From: Rhodococcus sp. NBC_00297
GTDB lineage: Bacteria > Actinomycetota > Actinomycetes > Mycobacteriales > Mycobacteriaceae
Length of the DNA: 64,000 bases
Direction of reading: 5' to 3'
Assembly (NCBI RefSeq): GCF_036173065.1
Contig: NZ_CP108041.1
Coordinates: 434,001-498,000 of the forward strand
The notes under the pieces were generated by a model, which was given only the letters and a program-made list of their open reading frames with translations, searched no databases and was not told where the DNA came from. A program made the position numbers and the translations under genes. Positions 40,885 to 50,271 of this stretch are shown here, in pieces (position 1 is the first letter of the stretch; each line of letters starts with the position of its first letter).

Positions 40885-41604
40885 TCACACCGCCGCGGGA
40901 AATCCCCGTCCGGGCGCGCTGACGGTGCAGCCGGTGACCAGACCGGCCAGAAGTCCGACGAGACCCGCGACCGAGGCCGACGGGTGGGACAGGTCGAAGA
41001 GAGTGCCCGGCGCGAGACCCGCACGGACGGCGAGATCGGACACCGACGCGGCCAACTCCTCGTGCGTGACGGTGACGCGTCCGGTCGTGCCCGGACCGAG
41101 CGCGACGAGGGCGGGCCGCCAGGTGTCGAGTGCGGTGGGCCGGCCGGCTTCGGTGAGACCCTGATCCCAGGCGGGCGACTCCCACCAGACACCCTCGTGA
41201 TCCACGACGGCGTCGCGACGAGCATCGAACGTCACCGACGCGGCCGGTACGGCACCGACGGCCGCGCAGGCGTGCGCGCGGAGCACGTCGGGAAGTTCGG
41301 CGTCGACGGCGAACAGGGGATGTCCGGAGGCGAGGACGGCCAGGACGGAGGTGACCGCGTCGACCGAGCCGTCGGCGAGTACGGCGAGCGGGACGCGGTC
41401 GCCGGCGTGGGCACGGCGCAGCGCGGCTCCGCGGTTTCTGGCGGCCACGGCGAGCTCGCCGTAGGTGATCGAGTCGGCGGGTGAGACCAGCGCGAGACTC
41501 GACGGGTTCCGCCGCGCCACCGCGTCGATCGCGGCGACGACACCGCTCTGGAGCGCCGACGACGGCGGTGCGTCGAGCACGCCGCGCGGGTGGAGACCGG
41601 TCAT
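40885..41604 (-). CDS. Truncated, degenerate AMP-binding (ANL) protein
   Basis: A 239-residue protein that resembles only the N-terminal part of acyl-CoA synthetases and adenylation domains: SITYGELAVAARNRGAALRR (A1/A2 region) and VALGPGTTGRVTVTHEEL, a weak form of the A3 phosphate loop in which the usual Ser/Thr-Gly-Ser/Thr-Thr-Gly-x-Pro-Lys has lost the Lys. No A5-A10 motifs and no C-terminal lid exist before the stop, and the next gene begins 48 bp later. Catalysis is therefore unlikely. Start: ATG at 41604; an upstream frame up to 41694 has no ribosome binding site. Confidence 0.6.
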   Translation of the reverse strand: MTGLHPRGVLDAPPSSALQSGVVAAIDAVARRNPSSLALVSPADSITYGELAVAARNRGAALRRAHAGDRVPLAVLADGSVDAVTSVLAVLASGHPLFAVDAELPDVLRAHACAAVGAVPAASVTFDARRDAVVDHEGVWWESPAWDQGLTEAGRPTALDTWRPALVALGPGTTGRVTVTHEELAASVSDLAVRAGLAPGTLFDLSHPSASVAGLVGLLAGLVTGCTVSAPGRGFPAAV

Positions 41605-41724
41605 ACCGCAACACCGCCAACTGCCGAGGAAACTATCGGCGATCAGGTCAAGGACTCCGAAACCATACCTGAAGTATGTTTCCATTCGTAACACTCACCG
41701 CCGAGACTGTGAGAAGTCACGGTG

Positions 41725-42558
41725 TCAGTCGCCGCCGTATCCCAGCTTGCGGCTGATCTCGAGGGCCGCACTCATCGCGTCCGCCGCGACGGACGCGAAG
41801 TCGTCCGGTTCGAGCCGGTAGGCCGGACCCGAGACGCTGAGCGCAGCCACGACGTCCCCGGTGTGGTCACGCACGGGCGCGGACACCGCGTTCAGACCGA
41901 TCTCGAGTTCCTCACGCACTGAGGCCCAGCCCCGCGAGCGCACCGCCTCGAGCTCCTGCTCCAGCGCGGTCGACGAGGTCACCGTGGTCTCCGTGAAGGA
42001 GTCCAACCGGGACGGGAGGCGCCGACGTACCTCGTCCCGCGACAGTCCGCTGAGGAGGATCTTCCCGCTCGACGTGGCGTGGACCGGGCTGCCCTGGCCC
42101 ACCCACGTACGCAGCGCGACCTCGGACTCGGACCGAGCCTTGACGATGTTCACGGCGCGGTCCTCGTCGAGCACCGCGAGGTTGGTGGTCTCCCCCACCT
42201 TCTCGGCCAACATGTCGCAGATGCCCTGCGCTGCCTTCGCGAGGTCGCGTTCGGCCGTCGCGGACCCGGCGAGGCGGACGATGGTGAACCCCAGCCGGTA
42301 CTTGCCCCGTTCACCCACCTGCTCCACGAAGCCGCGGGCGTCCAACACCCCCAGCAGCCGCGAGACGGTGGACTTGTGCACCCCGAGTTCGTCGGCGATG
42401 GCCGTGACACCGGCCGTCCCGAGTCGAGCGACGATCTCGAGGACCTCGAGAGCGCGGTCGACCGACTGCACCGCGGTACCGCGCGTCACCGCTCTCCCCG
42501 CGTCGTCGCCGTCGTCGGTGCCGGACGTGTCGGACACGGAGATCTCGGAAGAAGCCAT
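41725..42558 (-). CDS. IclR family transcriptional regulator
   Basis: A 277-residue regulator with an N-terminal winged helix (LEIVARLGTAGVTAIADELGVHKSTVSRLLGVLDARGF) and a C-terminal IclR effector domain (TNLAVLDEDRAVNIVKARSESE, GSPVHATSSGKILL, VREELEIGLNAVSAPV). It is the last gene of the choline-to-glycine strand, 31 bp after the cNMP/CBS gene, and is the only transcription factor in that island, so it is the best candidate to bind the GTTGCG palindromes. A TAGAAT -10-like box at 42570-42575 lies 11 bp before the ATG, suggesting its own short-leader promoter. Confidence 0.9.
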   Translation of the reverse strand: MASSEISVSDTSGTDDGDDAGRAVTRGTAVQSVDRALEVLEIVARLGTAGVTAIADELGVHKSTVSRLLGVLDARGFVEQVGERGKYRLGFTIVRLAGSATAERDLAKAAQGICDMLAEKVGETTNLAVLDEDRAVNIVKARSESEVALRTWVGQGSPVHATSSGKILLSGLSRDEVRRRLPSRLDSFTETTVTSSTALEQELEAVRSRGWASVREELEIGLNAVSAPVRDHTGDVVAALSVSGPAYRLEPDDFASVAADAMSAALEISRKLGYGGD

Positions 42559-42569
42559 GATGGTGTCCG

Positions 42570-42575
42570 ATTCTA
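42570..42575 (-). promoter_or_regulatory. Candidate -10 element of the IclR gene
   Basis: TAGAAT on the minus strand, 11 bp before the ATG; no convincing -35. It would give a leaderless or very short-leader mRNA. Confidence 0.4.
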
Positions 42576-42589
42576 TCCGGCACCCGGTG

Positions 42590-44494
42590 TCAGCGGTCGC
42601 GCACCGCGCGGGGCACGGGGACACCGACGGTGGACGCCACGTGGCCCACCCTGCGCTGGACCGACGCGATCTCCCGGATCGCGTCCATCACCATGCTGCG
42701 CTCGAGGGGTGTCAGCTCACCGAGGGCCACGACGTCCGTCGGGGTGCGCCCGTCGCTCAGGCAGTCCACCTGATGGCCGAAACGCAGGTGCTGCAGCCGC
42801 TCGAACACGTCGACGAGCACGCGTGAGTCCGGTTCCGACAGCAATCCGTTGCCCGCCGCCGCGGTCAGCCGGGCGGGTGTCGACGCGCAGGCGACGCCGA
42901 CACTCATACCGCCCCACCGCGCCAGGTTCACGATCGGCGACACCGCGTGCGACTTGAGATCCACCGTCGTACCGCGCCGCGCGAGCACGTCCCGCACCGA
43001 CCGCACCCGTGCTCGGGTGGCCAGCGCATCACGGAGCTGGAGCCGCAGCGCCTCGGGATGCTCGACGGCCATCTCGCGGTACGCGTCCGGAACCGAGTGG
43101 AGATCGGGATCGCCCCACACCACCCGGCCGTCGACCAGGAGCGAGGACATGACGATGCCGCGATCGCCCAGGGGGTCGTCGAGCCAGCCGCTCGCGGCCG
43201 CGCGCCACGCGGAGGCCGATCGGGCGAAGCGGGGGCTGGACGCGATCGCGTTGTTGGTGTCGGCGGGCAGTCCACAGGCGTCGAGCGTGCGGTGCACGGC
43301 GCGGGCGAGGCCGCGGAGCGGCTCCTCTCGGCCGGCGAGGCCGTCGCTCCACGACAACGCGCTGTCGACGTCGGACGACGGCATCGCCTCCCGTCGTCCG
43401 ACGCTTCCCAGCGACAACCACGCGAGATCTCGGCCGCGCAGCGGGGTCGGCGATGCCGCGATCGCCAGCTCCACGGCACGACGGACGAGGGCGTCCACCA
43501 CCACGGACAGGATCCCGGACGCGGCCCCCGCGGTGGTCCCGGTGCGCCACAGGTCGACGATCAGCGGACGCAGACCCGCACTCACCCCGATCAACGCGTC
43601 GGTGGACACGGCTGCCTCGACGTGCCGACGCAACGAGAAGCTGCGGGTGGTCGAGTTGGCCAGCAGATCGGCGCTCTCGAGGACACCGACCAGACCGCCC
43701 CGGACATCGACGACCGGCATGTGTTGCACGCCGAGCTCGAGCATCTCGAGCAGGACGCCGGTGGTCGTCCGGTCCGCGTCCACCACGGCCGCGGGCACTG
43801 TCATGACGGATCCGATCCGTGTGTCCACCGGCACACCGGCGGCGACCACCCGCGTCCGCAGGTCTCGATCGGTGAAGATGCCGTACCGGCCCCGCGTCGT
43901 CGGGATCACCACGCACGACGACCCGCGCTCCGTCATCAGGCAGACCGCGTCGCGGATCGAGGTGTCGGCGTCCACGGTCGCCGCCGCACGACGCACGAGG
44001 GCGGCCGCGGTGCCGCCGGGCGCCGCCGACAGACCGGCGCCGTCGGGACTCGGTGAGGCGATGGACCGGCCGCCGAAGGACTGCGCGATCGTGCGAGCCA
44101 GGTACGTCACGCCCGCGGGGCTCGCGAACACCGGTCGCACGGACGGACCCGGCAGGCGCACGACGACCGACGGCCGCGCCGCCGTCGCCGTGAAGGTCGT
44201 GCGCAGACCGACGAGCATGGCCGAGAAGCCGAACAGCCCACCCGGCTCGATCGTGTCGAGCGGCGCGGCGCCGTCGACGTCGTCGGGGTGCAGCAGGTCG
44301 ACGCTGCCGGACCACACCACCCACACCGCGTCGATGTCGTCGACGCCCGGTCCGACCACGACGTCGCCCGCCGCGTACTCGGCGGTGGACGCCGTCGCCG
44401 CCAGATCGGCGAGATCGCTTCTGGTCAGCGAGTCGAACGGAGAGTGACCGGCGAGGAATTCTGCGAGCGTGTCAGCCGGTGACGAGGTCGGCAC
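42590..44494 (-). CDS. cNMP-binding/CBS/DUF294 nucleotidyltransferase-like protein
   Basis: A 634-residue cytoplasmic protein. Domains in order: a cyclic-nucleotide-binding barrel (about 15-140), two CBS domains (about 165-285; RGSSCVVIPTTRGRYGIFTD and LGVQHMPVVDVRGGLVGVLE), a DUF294 nucleotidyltransferase (LSLGSVGRREAMPSSDVDSALSW, the G-S...D-x-D pattern of GlnD) and a C-terminal DUF294_C domain (from about 480). Such proteins are thought to sense nucleotides and modify partner proteins. The start (GTG) overlaps the choline dehydrogenase gene by 23 bp, placing it inside the choline operon. Confidence 0.85.
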   Translation of the reverse strand: MPTSSPADTLAEFLAGHSPFDSLTRSDLADLAATASTAEYAAGDVVVGPGVDDIDAVWVVWSGSVDLLHPDDVDGAAPLDTIEPGGLFGFSAMLVGLRTTFTATAARPSVVVRLPGPSVRPVFASPAGVTYLARTIAQSFGGRSIASPSPDGAGLSAAPGGTAAALVRRAAATVDADTSIRDAVCLMTERGSSCVVIPTTRGRYGIFTDRDLRTRVVAAGVPVDTRIGSVMTVPAAVVDADRTTTGVLLEMLELGVQHMPVVDVRGGLVGVLESADLLANSTTRSFSLRRHVEAAVSTDALIGVSAGLRPLIVDLWRTGTTAGAASGILSVVVDALVRRAVELAIAASPTPLRGRDLAWLSLGSVGRREAMPSSDVDSALSWSDGLAGREEPLRGLARAVHRTLDACGLPADTNNAIASSPRFARSASAWRAAASGWLDDPLGDRGIVMSSLLVDGRVVWGDPDLHSVPDAYREMAVEHPEALRLQLRDALATRARVRSVRDVLARRGTTVDLKSHAVSPIVNLARWGGMSVGVACASTPARLTAAAGNGLLSEPDSRVLVDVFERLQHLRFGHQVDCLSDGRTPTDVVALGELTPLERSMVMDAIREIASVQRRVGHVASTVGVPVPRAVRDR

Positions 44495-45989
44495 ACCGTT
44501 CCGCCATCGTCATCACCGTGATGTTCGGGTTCACCGCCGGCAGCTTCGGCATCGCCGACGCATCGACCACCCGCAGATTGTGCACGCCCTTGACGCGCAA
44601 TTCGGGATCGAGCACCGCCATCGGATCCGACGCGGCACCCATCTTCGCGGTGCCGGCCGGGTGATACACGGTGTTGTGAGTGCGATGCACGTAGTCGAGG
44701 AGATCGTCGTCGGTGACGGCGTCCGGCCCCGGCGCCAACTCGCGGGCGATCCAGTCCTTCAGCTGCGGCTGGTCGGCGATGCGTCGAGCGAGCTTGAGAC
44801 CCGCGAGCATCACGCGGTCGTCGTGCCCCTCGCTGTCGGTGAAGTACCGCGGGTCGACCTTGGCGCGATCACGGAAATCGCGTGAGCGCAGTCGGACGGT
44901 TCCGCGTGAACGGCCCTGTGTCACATTGGGAGTCAGGCAGAAGCCGTTGTCCGTGGTGGGGTAGCCCCAGCGCAGGGTGTTCATGTCGAACGGCACGCTG
45001 CCGTAGTGCATCATCACGTCCGGATACGTCAGATCGTCCTCGGTCGTGGCGAACAGGCCGATCTCCCACCACTGCGACGACGTGGTGACCATCGGCTTCG
45101 ACGCCTCCCAGAACACCAGGCCCTCGACGTGGTCGTCGAGGTTCGCGCCGACGCCCGCCGAGTCGACACGCACCGGAATCCCCATCTCGCGCAGGTGCAC
45201 CGAGGGCCCGATTCCCGACAGCATCAACAGTTTCGGAGTGTCGATCGCCCCCGCGGTGACGATGACCTCACGGCGTGCGGAGACGACGTCGTGCCCCGTC
45301 AGATCAGGACGCTGATACCGCACTCCGGTGGCCGTGAGCGAGTCGTCGATGACGATCTCGCTGACCCAGCAGCCCGTGCGGACCTCGAGATTGGGGCGCG
45401 TCGCCATGATCGGATGCAGGTACGCGTGCGAGGTGGACATGCGCAACCCGTCGTCGGACGAGTTGATCTGGAACCAGCCGGCCCCGTTGAGCACCGTCTC
45501 ACCGCGATTGAACTGCACGGTCGGCAGTCCCACGCCGGCCGCGGACTCGAGGACGGCGGCACCACACGGATCGAGTGGCGGAACGTCCCGCAGCGTCACC
45601 GGTCCGGTGACGCGCGAGACGTACGGGAGGATCGACTCGGCGTTCCAGCCCGTGGCGCCCATGGCCTCCCAGTCGTCCAGGATTCCGGCCGGTGGATGGA
45701 ACGCGATGCACGAGTTGTGAGACGAGCAGCCGCCCAACACCTTCGCCCGCGCGTGGCGCATGAAGCTGTTGCCGCGTTCCTGCGGCTCGACGGGATAGTC
45801 CCAGTCGTAGCCGGAGTCGAGCAGATGCATCCACCGGTCGAGCACCAGGATGTCGTCGTTCCCGACGTCCGTCGGTCCCGCCTCGACCAGACACACGGTC
45901 ACGGTGGGATCCTCGCTGAGGCGTGCGGCGAGAACACATCCCGCAGTTCCGCCGCCCGCGATGACGTAATCGAAGATCGCGTCCGTCAT
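44472..45989 (-). CDS. betA: Choline dehydrogenase-like GMC oxidoreductase
   Basis: A 505-residue FAD enzyme of the GMC family: dinucleotide fold YVIAGGGTAGCVLAARLSED, signature 1 HARAKVLGGCSSHN, signature 2 AGAIDTPKLLMLSGIGP, and a C-terminal active-site His in NTVYHPAGTAKMG with VNPNITVM. Context with betaine aldehyde dehydrogenase and the betaine-degrading genes argues for choline as substrate (choline to betaine aldehyde); other alcohols are possible. The ATG overlaps the permease stop (ATGA). Confidence 0.87.
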   Translation of the reverse strand: MTDAIFDYVIAGGGTAGCVLAARLSEDPTVTVCLVEAGPTDVGNDDILVLDRWMHLLDSGYDWDYPVEPQERGNSFMRHARAKVLGGCSSHNSCIAFHPPAGILDDWEAMGATGWNAESILPYVSRVTGPVTLRDVPPLDPCGAAVLESAAGVGLPTVQFNRGETVLNGAGWFQINSSDDGLRMSTSHAYLHPIMATRPNLEVRTGCWVSEIVIDDSLTATGVRYQRPDLTGHDVVSARREVIVTAGAIDTPKLLMLSGIGPSVHLREMGIPVRVDSAGVGANLDDHVEGLVFWEASKPMVTTSSQWWEIGLFATTEDDLTYPDVMMHYGSVPFDMNTLRWGYPTTDNGFCLTPNVTQGRSRGTVRLRSRDFRDRAKVDPRYFTDSEGHDDRVMLAGLKLARRIADQPQLKDWIARELAPGPDAVTDDDLLDYVHRTHNTVYHPAGTAKMGAASDPMAVLDPELRVKGVHNLRVVDASAMPKLPAVNPNITVMTMAERCADLVTG

Positions 45990-47530
45990 ACCTTCTCGCC
46001 TTCCGCCGTACCCGCTGTGGTGGTCGCTGCGTGTGACGTCAACGTACCGATGTGTCCGCGACCGACGGTGAAATACCACAGATATCCGAGCCCGAGGATG
46101 ACACCGATGTAGACGAACGCACCCCAGGTGTTGTACCAGGGTGTCCCGTAGACGGCTTCGCGCGGCCACGCCAGATTCAGCGCCATGCCGGCGCCCCACA
46201 CGACCGCAAAGATGTTGACGGGCAGACCCCAGCGACCCATCGTGAAGTAGCCACCCTCCTTCAGGTCCTTCGGCGGCCACTCGCCCTTCAGTCGCTTCTT
46301 CAAGAGCGGTCCCGTGACCATCAGATACGCCAGGTAGATCATGATGATCGCGATCGACGTGAGCACCGTGAAGATCTTGGGCTGCCCCACGTTGATCACG
46401 AGGATCAGGATCGAGAGCAGACCGATCACGACGGCGGGCACCACGGGCGTCTGGTACTTCGGATGCACGGTGGCCAGCCGCTCGCCGAAAGGCAGCGCGT
46501 TGTCGCGCGCCATCGCGAAGGTGAGGCGGATCGCCGCCGTGTGCACCGCGAGCGAGCACACCGTGACGGCCACCAGGATGCAGATCAGGAACACCGTTCC
46601 CAGGGGTCCGGACAGCACCGAGGTGACGATGGACTGCAGTCCACCCTGCGGCGTGCCCAGCTCGGGATCGTTCAGATCCGGCGCCGCCATGACGGCGAAC
46701 ACGAGGATGGCGCCGCCGATGACGAACGACGCGAGGATGGCCCGCAGGATCGCCTTGGGGGCGGTACGCCGCGGTTCGACGGTCTCCTCACCGAGCGAGC
46801 TCGCCGTGTCGAAGCCGTACATCACGTAGCCCGACGCCAGCGACGCCACGAGGAACGCGCCCAGGTACCCGGCACTCTCCTCGGTTCCGTACCCGTTGGT
46901 GGAGAAGAAGATCTCCGGGCCGCGCTGAATGTTGAACGCCAGGATCACGGCGATGAGCACGGCCGCGACGAGTTCGATGAAGACGCCGGCACTGTTGATC
47001 CGCGCCATCAACCGGATGCCCGCGGCGTTCACCAGAGTCGTGAACGCGATCATGATGGTGCCGAGAACGACGGCATTGGTGGCGTAGTCGTACTCCCCCG
47101 TGCCGTCCCCGATGAGCTGGAAGCCGGACCACAACCGAGGCAGGTTCACCTGCAGGGCGAGCACCACCGCCGACAACGTGACGATCGACGCGGTGAGCAT
47201 GAGCCACCCCGACGACCATCCGACGATGCGGCTGCCGAGCAGCTTCGCCCAGTTGTAGACCGAGCCCGCCACCGGATACTTGGCCGCGAGTTCCATGAAA
47301 CACAGCGCCACGGCCATCTGCCCGACGAAGACGATGGGCCAGGACCACAGATAAGCCGGGCCCGCGGACCCGAATCCGAAGTAGAACAGCTGGAACGTGC
47401 CGGTCAGGATCGAGATGTAGCTGACGCCGGCCGCGAAACTCGCGAACTTGCCCAGACTGCGGTCGAGAGATTCCTTGTATCCGAAATCGCCGAGACCGCC
47501 GTCCTCGACGTCGGAAGTGGAAGACACCAT
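45986..47530 (-). CDS. APC superfamily permease
   Basis: A 514-residue transporter with twelve predicted membrane helices, of the amino acid-polyamine-organocation group (FAAGVSYISILTGTFQLFYFG, ASGYVMYGFDTASSLGEETVEPRRTAPKAI). The EETxxPRR loop is typical of GABA/choline-type permeases of this superfamily. Lying between the two choline-oxidising genes, it most likely imports choline or a related quaternary amine, in place of a BetT-type carrier. It starts 30 bp after betB. Confidence 0.87.
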   Translation of the reverse strand: MVSSTSDVEDGGLGDFGYKESLDRSLGKFASFAAGVSYISILTGTFQLFYFGFGSAGPAYLWSWPIVFVGQMAVALCFMELAAKYPVAGSVYNWAKLLGSRIVGWSSGWLMLTASIVTLSAVVLALQVNLPRLWSGFQLIGDGTGEYDYATNAVVLGTIMIAFTTLVNAAGIRLMARINSAGVFIELVAAVLIAVILAFNIQRGPEIFFSTNGYGTEESAGYLGAFLVASLASGYVMYGFDTASSLGEETVEPRRTAPKAILRAILASFVIGGAILVFAVMAAPDLNDPELGTPQGGLQSIVTSVLSGPLGTVFLICILVAVTVCSLAVHTAAIRLTFAMARDNALPFGERLATVHPKYQTPVVPAVVIGLLSILILVINVGQPKIFTVLTSIAIIMIYLAYLMVTGPLLKKRLKGEWPPKDLKEGGYFTMGRWGLPVNIFAVVWGAGMALNLAWPREAVYGTPWYNTWGAFVYIGVILGLGYLWYFTVGRGHIGTLTSHAATTTAGTAEGEKV

Positions 47531-47560
47531 GTCGCCTCGCTCACGTGAGAATGGAAGAAA

Positions 47561-49090
47561 CTAGCTGGTGGTGCCGAACCACTCCGCCCGAGGTGCTGCG
47601 GTGTTGTTCCAGATGTGCTTGGTCTCCTGGTACTCGTGGAGTCCCGCGGGCCCGAGTTCGCGCCCGTTGCCCGACTTCTTGAAACCGCCCCACTCGGCTG
47701 CGGCCGTGTAGTACCCGAAGTCGTTGAGCCACACGGTTCCGTGTCGCAGCCCGCGCACCATGCGTTCGCCGCGTTCGGGATCGGTGGTGCGCACACCGGC
47801 CGCGAGACCGTAGTCCGTGTCGTTGCCCAGTCGCAGTGCCTCTTCCTCGGTGGTGAACCGTTCGACGGTCAGTATGGGCCCGAACGTCTCGAGCTGCACG
47901 ATGTCCATCTCACGAGAGCAGTGGTCGAACACCGTGGGCAGGAAGTAACTTCCGTCCGCCAGAGCCGGATCGGACGGTGCGCGGCCGCCCGTGCGCAGAA
48001 CTGCACCCTCTGCGAGGGCGGTCTCGACGAACGCCTCCATCTTGTCGCGTTGAGTCGTGGAGACCAGTGGCCCCGTCTCGCTGGACGGGTCCGTTCCCGG
48101 TCCCATCCGGATGGCTTCGGCGCGGCGCACGATCTCGTCGACGAACCGATCCGCCACCGAGTCCTCGACGATGAGACGTGTTCCGGCCGAACACACCTGG
48201 CCGGAGTGCAGGAAGACGCCGGTGAGCACCTGGTCGACGGAGGCGTCGAACGTGTCCTCGTCGGCGGCGTCCGCGAACACGATGTGCGGATTCTTGCCCC
48301 CGAGTTCCACCGCCACCTTGGTCACGTGCGGCGCGGCACTCGCGAGGATCGCGCTGCCGGTCGCCAGTCCACCGGTGAACGACACGAAGTCGACGTCCGG
48401 ATTGTCCGTGAGCGCCGGCCCGATGGTCGCGCCGCTCCCCTGCACCAGATTGACGACACCGTCCAGCACCCCCGCTTCCTCCAGCAGGTGGGTGAACGCG
48501 ATGGTGCTCAGCGGGGTGACCTCGCTCGGCTTGAGCACCATCGTGCAGCCGGCAGCCAGCGCAGGCGCGATCTTCCACGAGATCTGCAGCAGAGGGTAGT
48601 TCCAGGGCGCGATCATCACGCAGACACCGATCGGCTCGTGCACCACGCGCGAGATGACCGCAGGATCACCCACGTCGACGAGACGATCGCTCGAGACGGC
48701 GGCGAGCTGAGCGTAGTACCGGAACACCGAGGTGACGTCGTCGATGTCGATGCGGCTCTCCGCCAACGTCTTCCCGGTGTCGAGGGTCTCGATGACCGAC
48801 AGTCGCTCCTTGTCGCGCTGCAGGAGATCCGCCACGCGGTCGAGCACCGCACAGCGTTCCGCGACCGGGGTGGCGGGCCAGTCGCCGCGATCGAAGGTGG
48901 CACGGGCCGCGGCGACGGCGGCGCGGGCGTCGTCCGGCGAGGCCTCGTCGACCGACACCAGGACGCGACCGGTCGCGGGGTCGATGCAGTCTCGGGTCTC
49001 CCCCGAGGTGGCAGGGACCCACTCACCCCCGATGAGGAGAACGCGCTCGAACAGTGTCGGATCGACGTCGTGCTCGGTCTGTTGATTCAC
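47561..49090 (-). CDS. betB: Betaine-aldehyde dehydrogenase
   Basis: A 509-residue NAD(P)-dependent aldehyde dehydrogenase. Catalytic Glu in VAVELGGKNPHIVF and catalytic Cys in HSGQVCSAGTRL; cofactor site FTGGLATGSAI and Asn in IAPWNYPLLQ. It oxidises betaine aldehyde to glycine betaine, matching its place next to the choline dehydrogenase. The GTG start at 49090 has an AGGGTGGGG purine-rich stretch upstream. It follows the Rieske oxygenase gene by 23 bp. Confidence 0.9.
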   Translation of the reverse strand: MNQQTEHDVDPTLFERVLLIGGEWVPATSGETRDCIDPATGRVLVSVDEASPDDARAAVAAARATFDRGDWPATPVAERCAVLDRVADLLQRDKERLSVIETLDTGKTLAESRIDIDDVTSVFRYYAQLAAVSSDRLVDVGDPAVISRVVHEPIGVCVMIAPWNYPLLQISWKIAPALAAGCTMVLKPSEVTPLSTIAFTHLLEEAGVLDGVVNLVQGSGATIGPALTDNPDVDFVSFTGGLATGSAILASAAPHVTKVAVELGGKNPHIVFADAADEDTFDASVDQVLTGVFLHSGQVCSAGTRLIVEDSVADRFVDEIVRRAEAIRMGPGTDPSSETGPLVSTTQRDKMEAFVETALAEGAVLRTGGRAPSDPALADGSYFLPTVFDHCSREMDIVQLETFGPILTVERFTTEEEALRLGNDTDYGLAAGVRTTDPERGERMVRGLRHGTVWLNDFGYYTAAAEWGGFKKSGNGRELGPAGLHEYQETKHIWNNTAAPRAEWFGTTS

Positions 49091-49113
49091 TGCCCCACCC
49101 TTTCACCGATCGG

Positions 49114-50271
49114 TCACCCCTGCAGGCGCCCGTCCTCCCGCAGGCGTTCCACCAGCCAGTCGTGGAAGAGCCCGATGTGATGCTCGGCCGGCACCAGAAC
49201 GCCACCGTCACGGTATGCCCGTGAGCTCATCGCCGGTTGGGTTCGCTCACATGCGTCGAAATCCTGCACGTTGACGCGATGGAACAACTCGACCGATCGG
49301 CTGACGTCGCGGCCGGACTCGACGACGTCCCGCGTGTACAGCCAGTCGCACTCGACGACGGTACGGTCCGCGGACACCGGGTACATGCGGTGCAGGATCA
49401 CGTGGTCGGGAACCAGGTTGACGAAGACGGTCGGCTTGATCGTGATGGCGTAGTACCGCCGGTCCTGATCCTCCGAGAGCGTCGGCAGGGCGCCGAACCC
49501 CGCGGACCCGTCCACGGTGAATCCGTCGATCTCCGCGCCGAACTCCGCACCGTGGCCGACGAAGTACTGGGCCGCGAGCCCGTCCGCGAACTCGGGGAGG
49601 ACCTCGGTCAGCTCCGGGTGGATCGTGGCGCAGTGATAGCACTCCATGAAGTTCTCGACGATCAGCTTCCAGTTGGCCGCCACGTCGTAGACCTCGCGGC
49701 GACCGAGTTCGAGAGACGGCATGTCGTACCGGTCGATGGCCGTCGGGTCGCCGAGCCGCTCGGTGACCGCGCCGATCACCTCGTCCTCGAAGGACGGCGG
49801 CTCGACCGCAAGGCACAGCCACGCGTAGCCGAGCCACTCCCGAAGCGCGACGGGGATCAGACCCCACTCCGTACGGTCGAGCGGGGCACCGGACCCGTCC
49901 GACAACGCGGACAGATTGGGAGCGGCCACGAGCTTCCCGTCCAGCCCGTACGTCCAGGCGTGGTAGGGACACTGCAGATTACGCTTGACCTGGCCCGACT
50001 CCTCCGTGCAGATCTGTGCGCCGCGGTGACGGCACACGTTGAGGAACGCGCGCAGAGCCCCGTCACGCCCGCGCACCACCAGCACGCTCTCGCGGCCCAC
50101 GTCGACGCGGCGGAAGGCGCCGGGTGCCGCGAGATCGGCACTCCGGACGGCGCAGAACCACATCGTCTCGAACACGTGCTCCTGCTCGGCCAGGAACGTC
50201 TCCGCGCTGGTGTACCAGGATCCGGGGAGAGTGGGGATCAACGACTGAGTGCGGGGCGCGGCGCTTGTCAT
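49114..50271 (-). CDS. gbcA: Rieske oxygenase alpha subunit, probable glycine betaine monooxygenase
   Basis: A 385-residue ring-hydroxylating-type oxygenase. The Rieske [2Fe-2S] ligands are CRHRGAQIC to [10 protein letters not shown] (C-x-H and C-x2-H), and the mononuclear iron site is [15 protein letters not shown] (H-x4-H). The GbcA subgroup demethylates glycine betaine to dimethylglycine and formaldehyde. Its position between sarcosine oxidase and betaine aldehyde dehydrogenase fits that step exactly. It has no reductase domain, so the divergent ferredoxin and reductase likely supply electrons. The ATG overlaps the soxA stop. Confidence 0.85.
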   Translation of the reverse strand: MTSAAPRTQSLIPTLPGSWYTSAETFLAEQEHVFETMWFCAVRSADLAAPGAFRRVDVGRESVLVVRGRDGALRAFLNVCRHRGAQICTEESGQVKRNLQCPYHAWTYGLDGKLVAAPNLSALSDGSGAPLDRTEWGLIPVALREWLGYAWLCLAVEPPSFEDEVIGAVTERLGDPTAIDRYDMPSLELGRREVYDVAANWKLIVENFMECYHCATIHPELTEVLPEFADGLAAQYFVGHGAEFGAEIDGFTVDGSAGFGALPTLSEDQDRRYYAITIKPTVFVNLVPDHVILHRMYPVSADRTVVECDWLYTRDVVESGRDVSRSVELFHRVNVQDFDACERTQPAMSSRAYRDGGVLVPAEHHIGLFHDWLVERLREDGRLQG

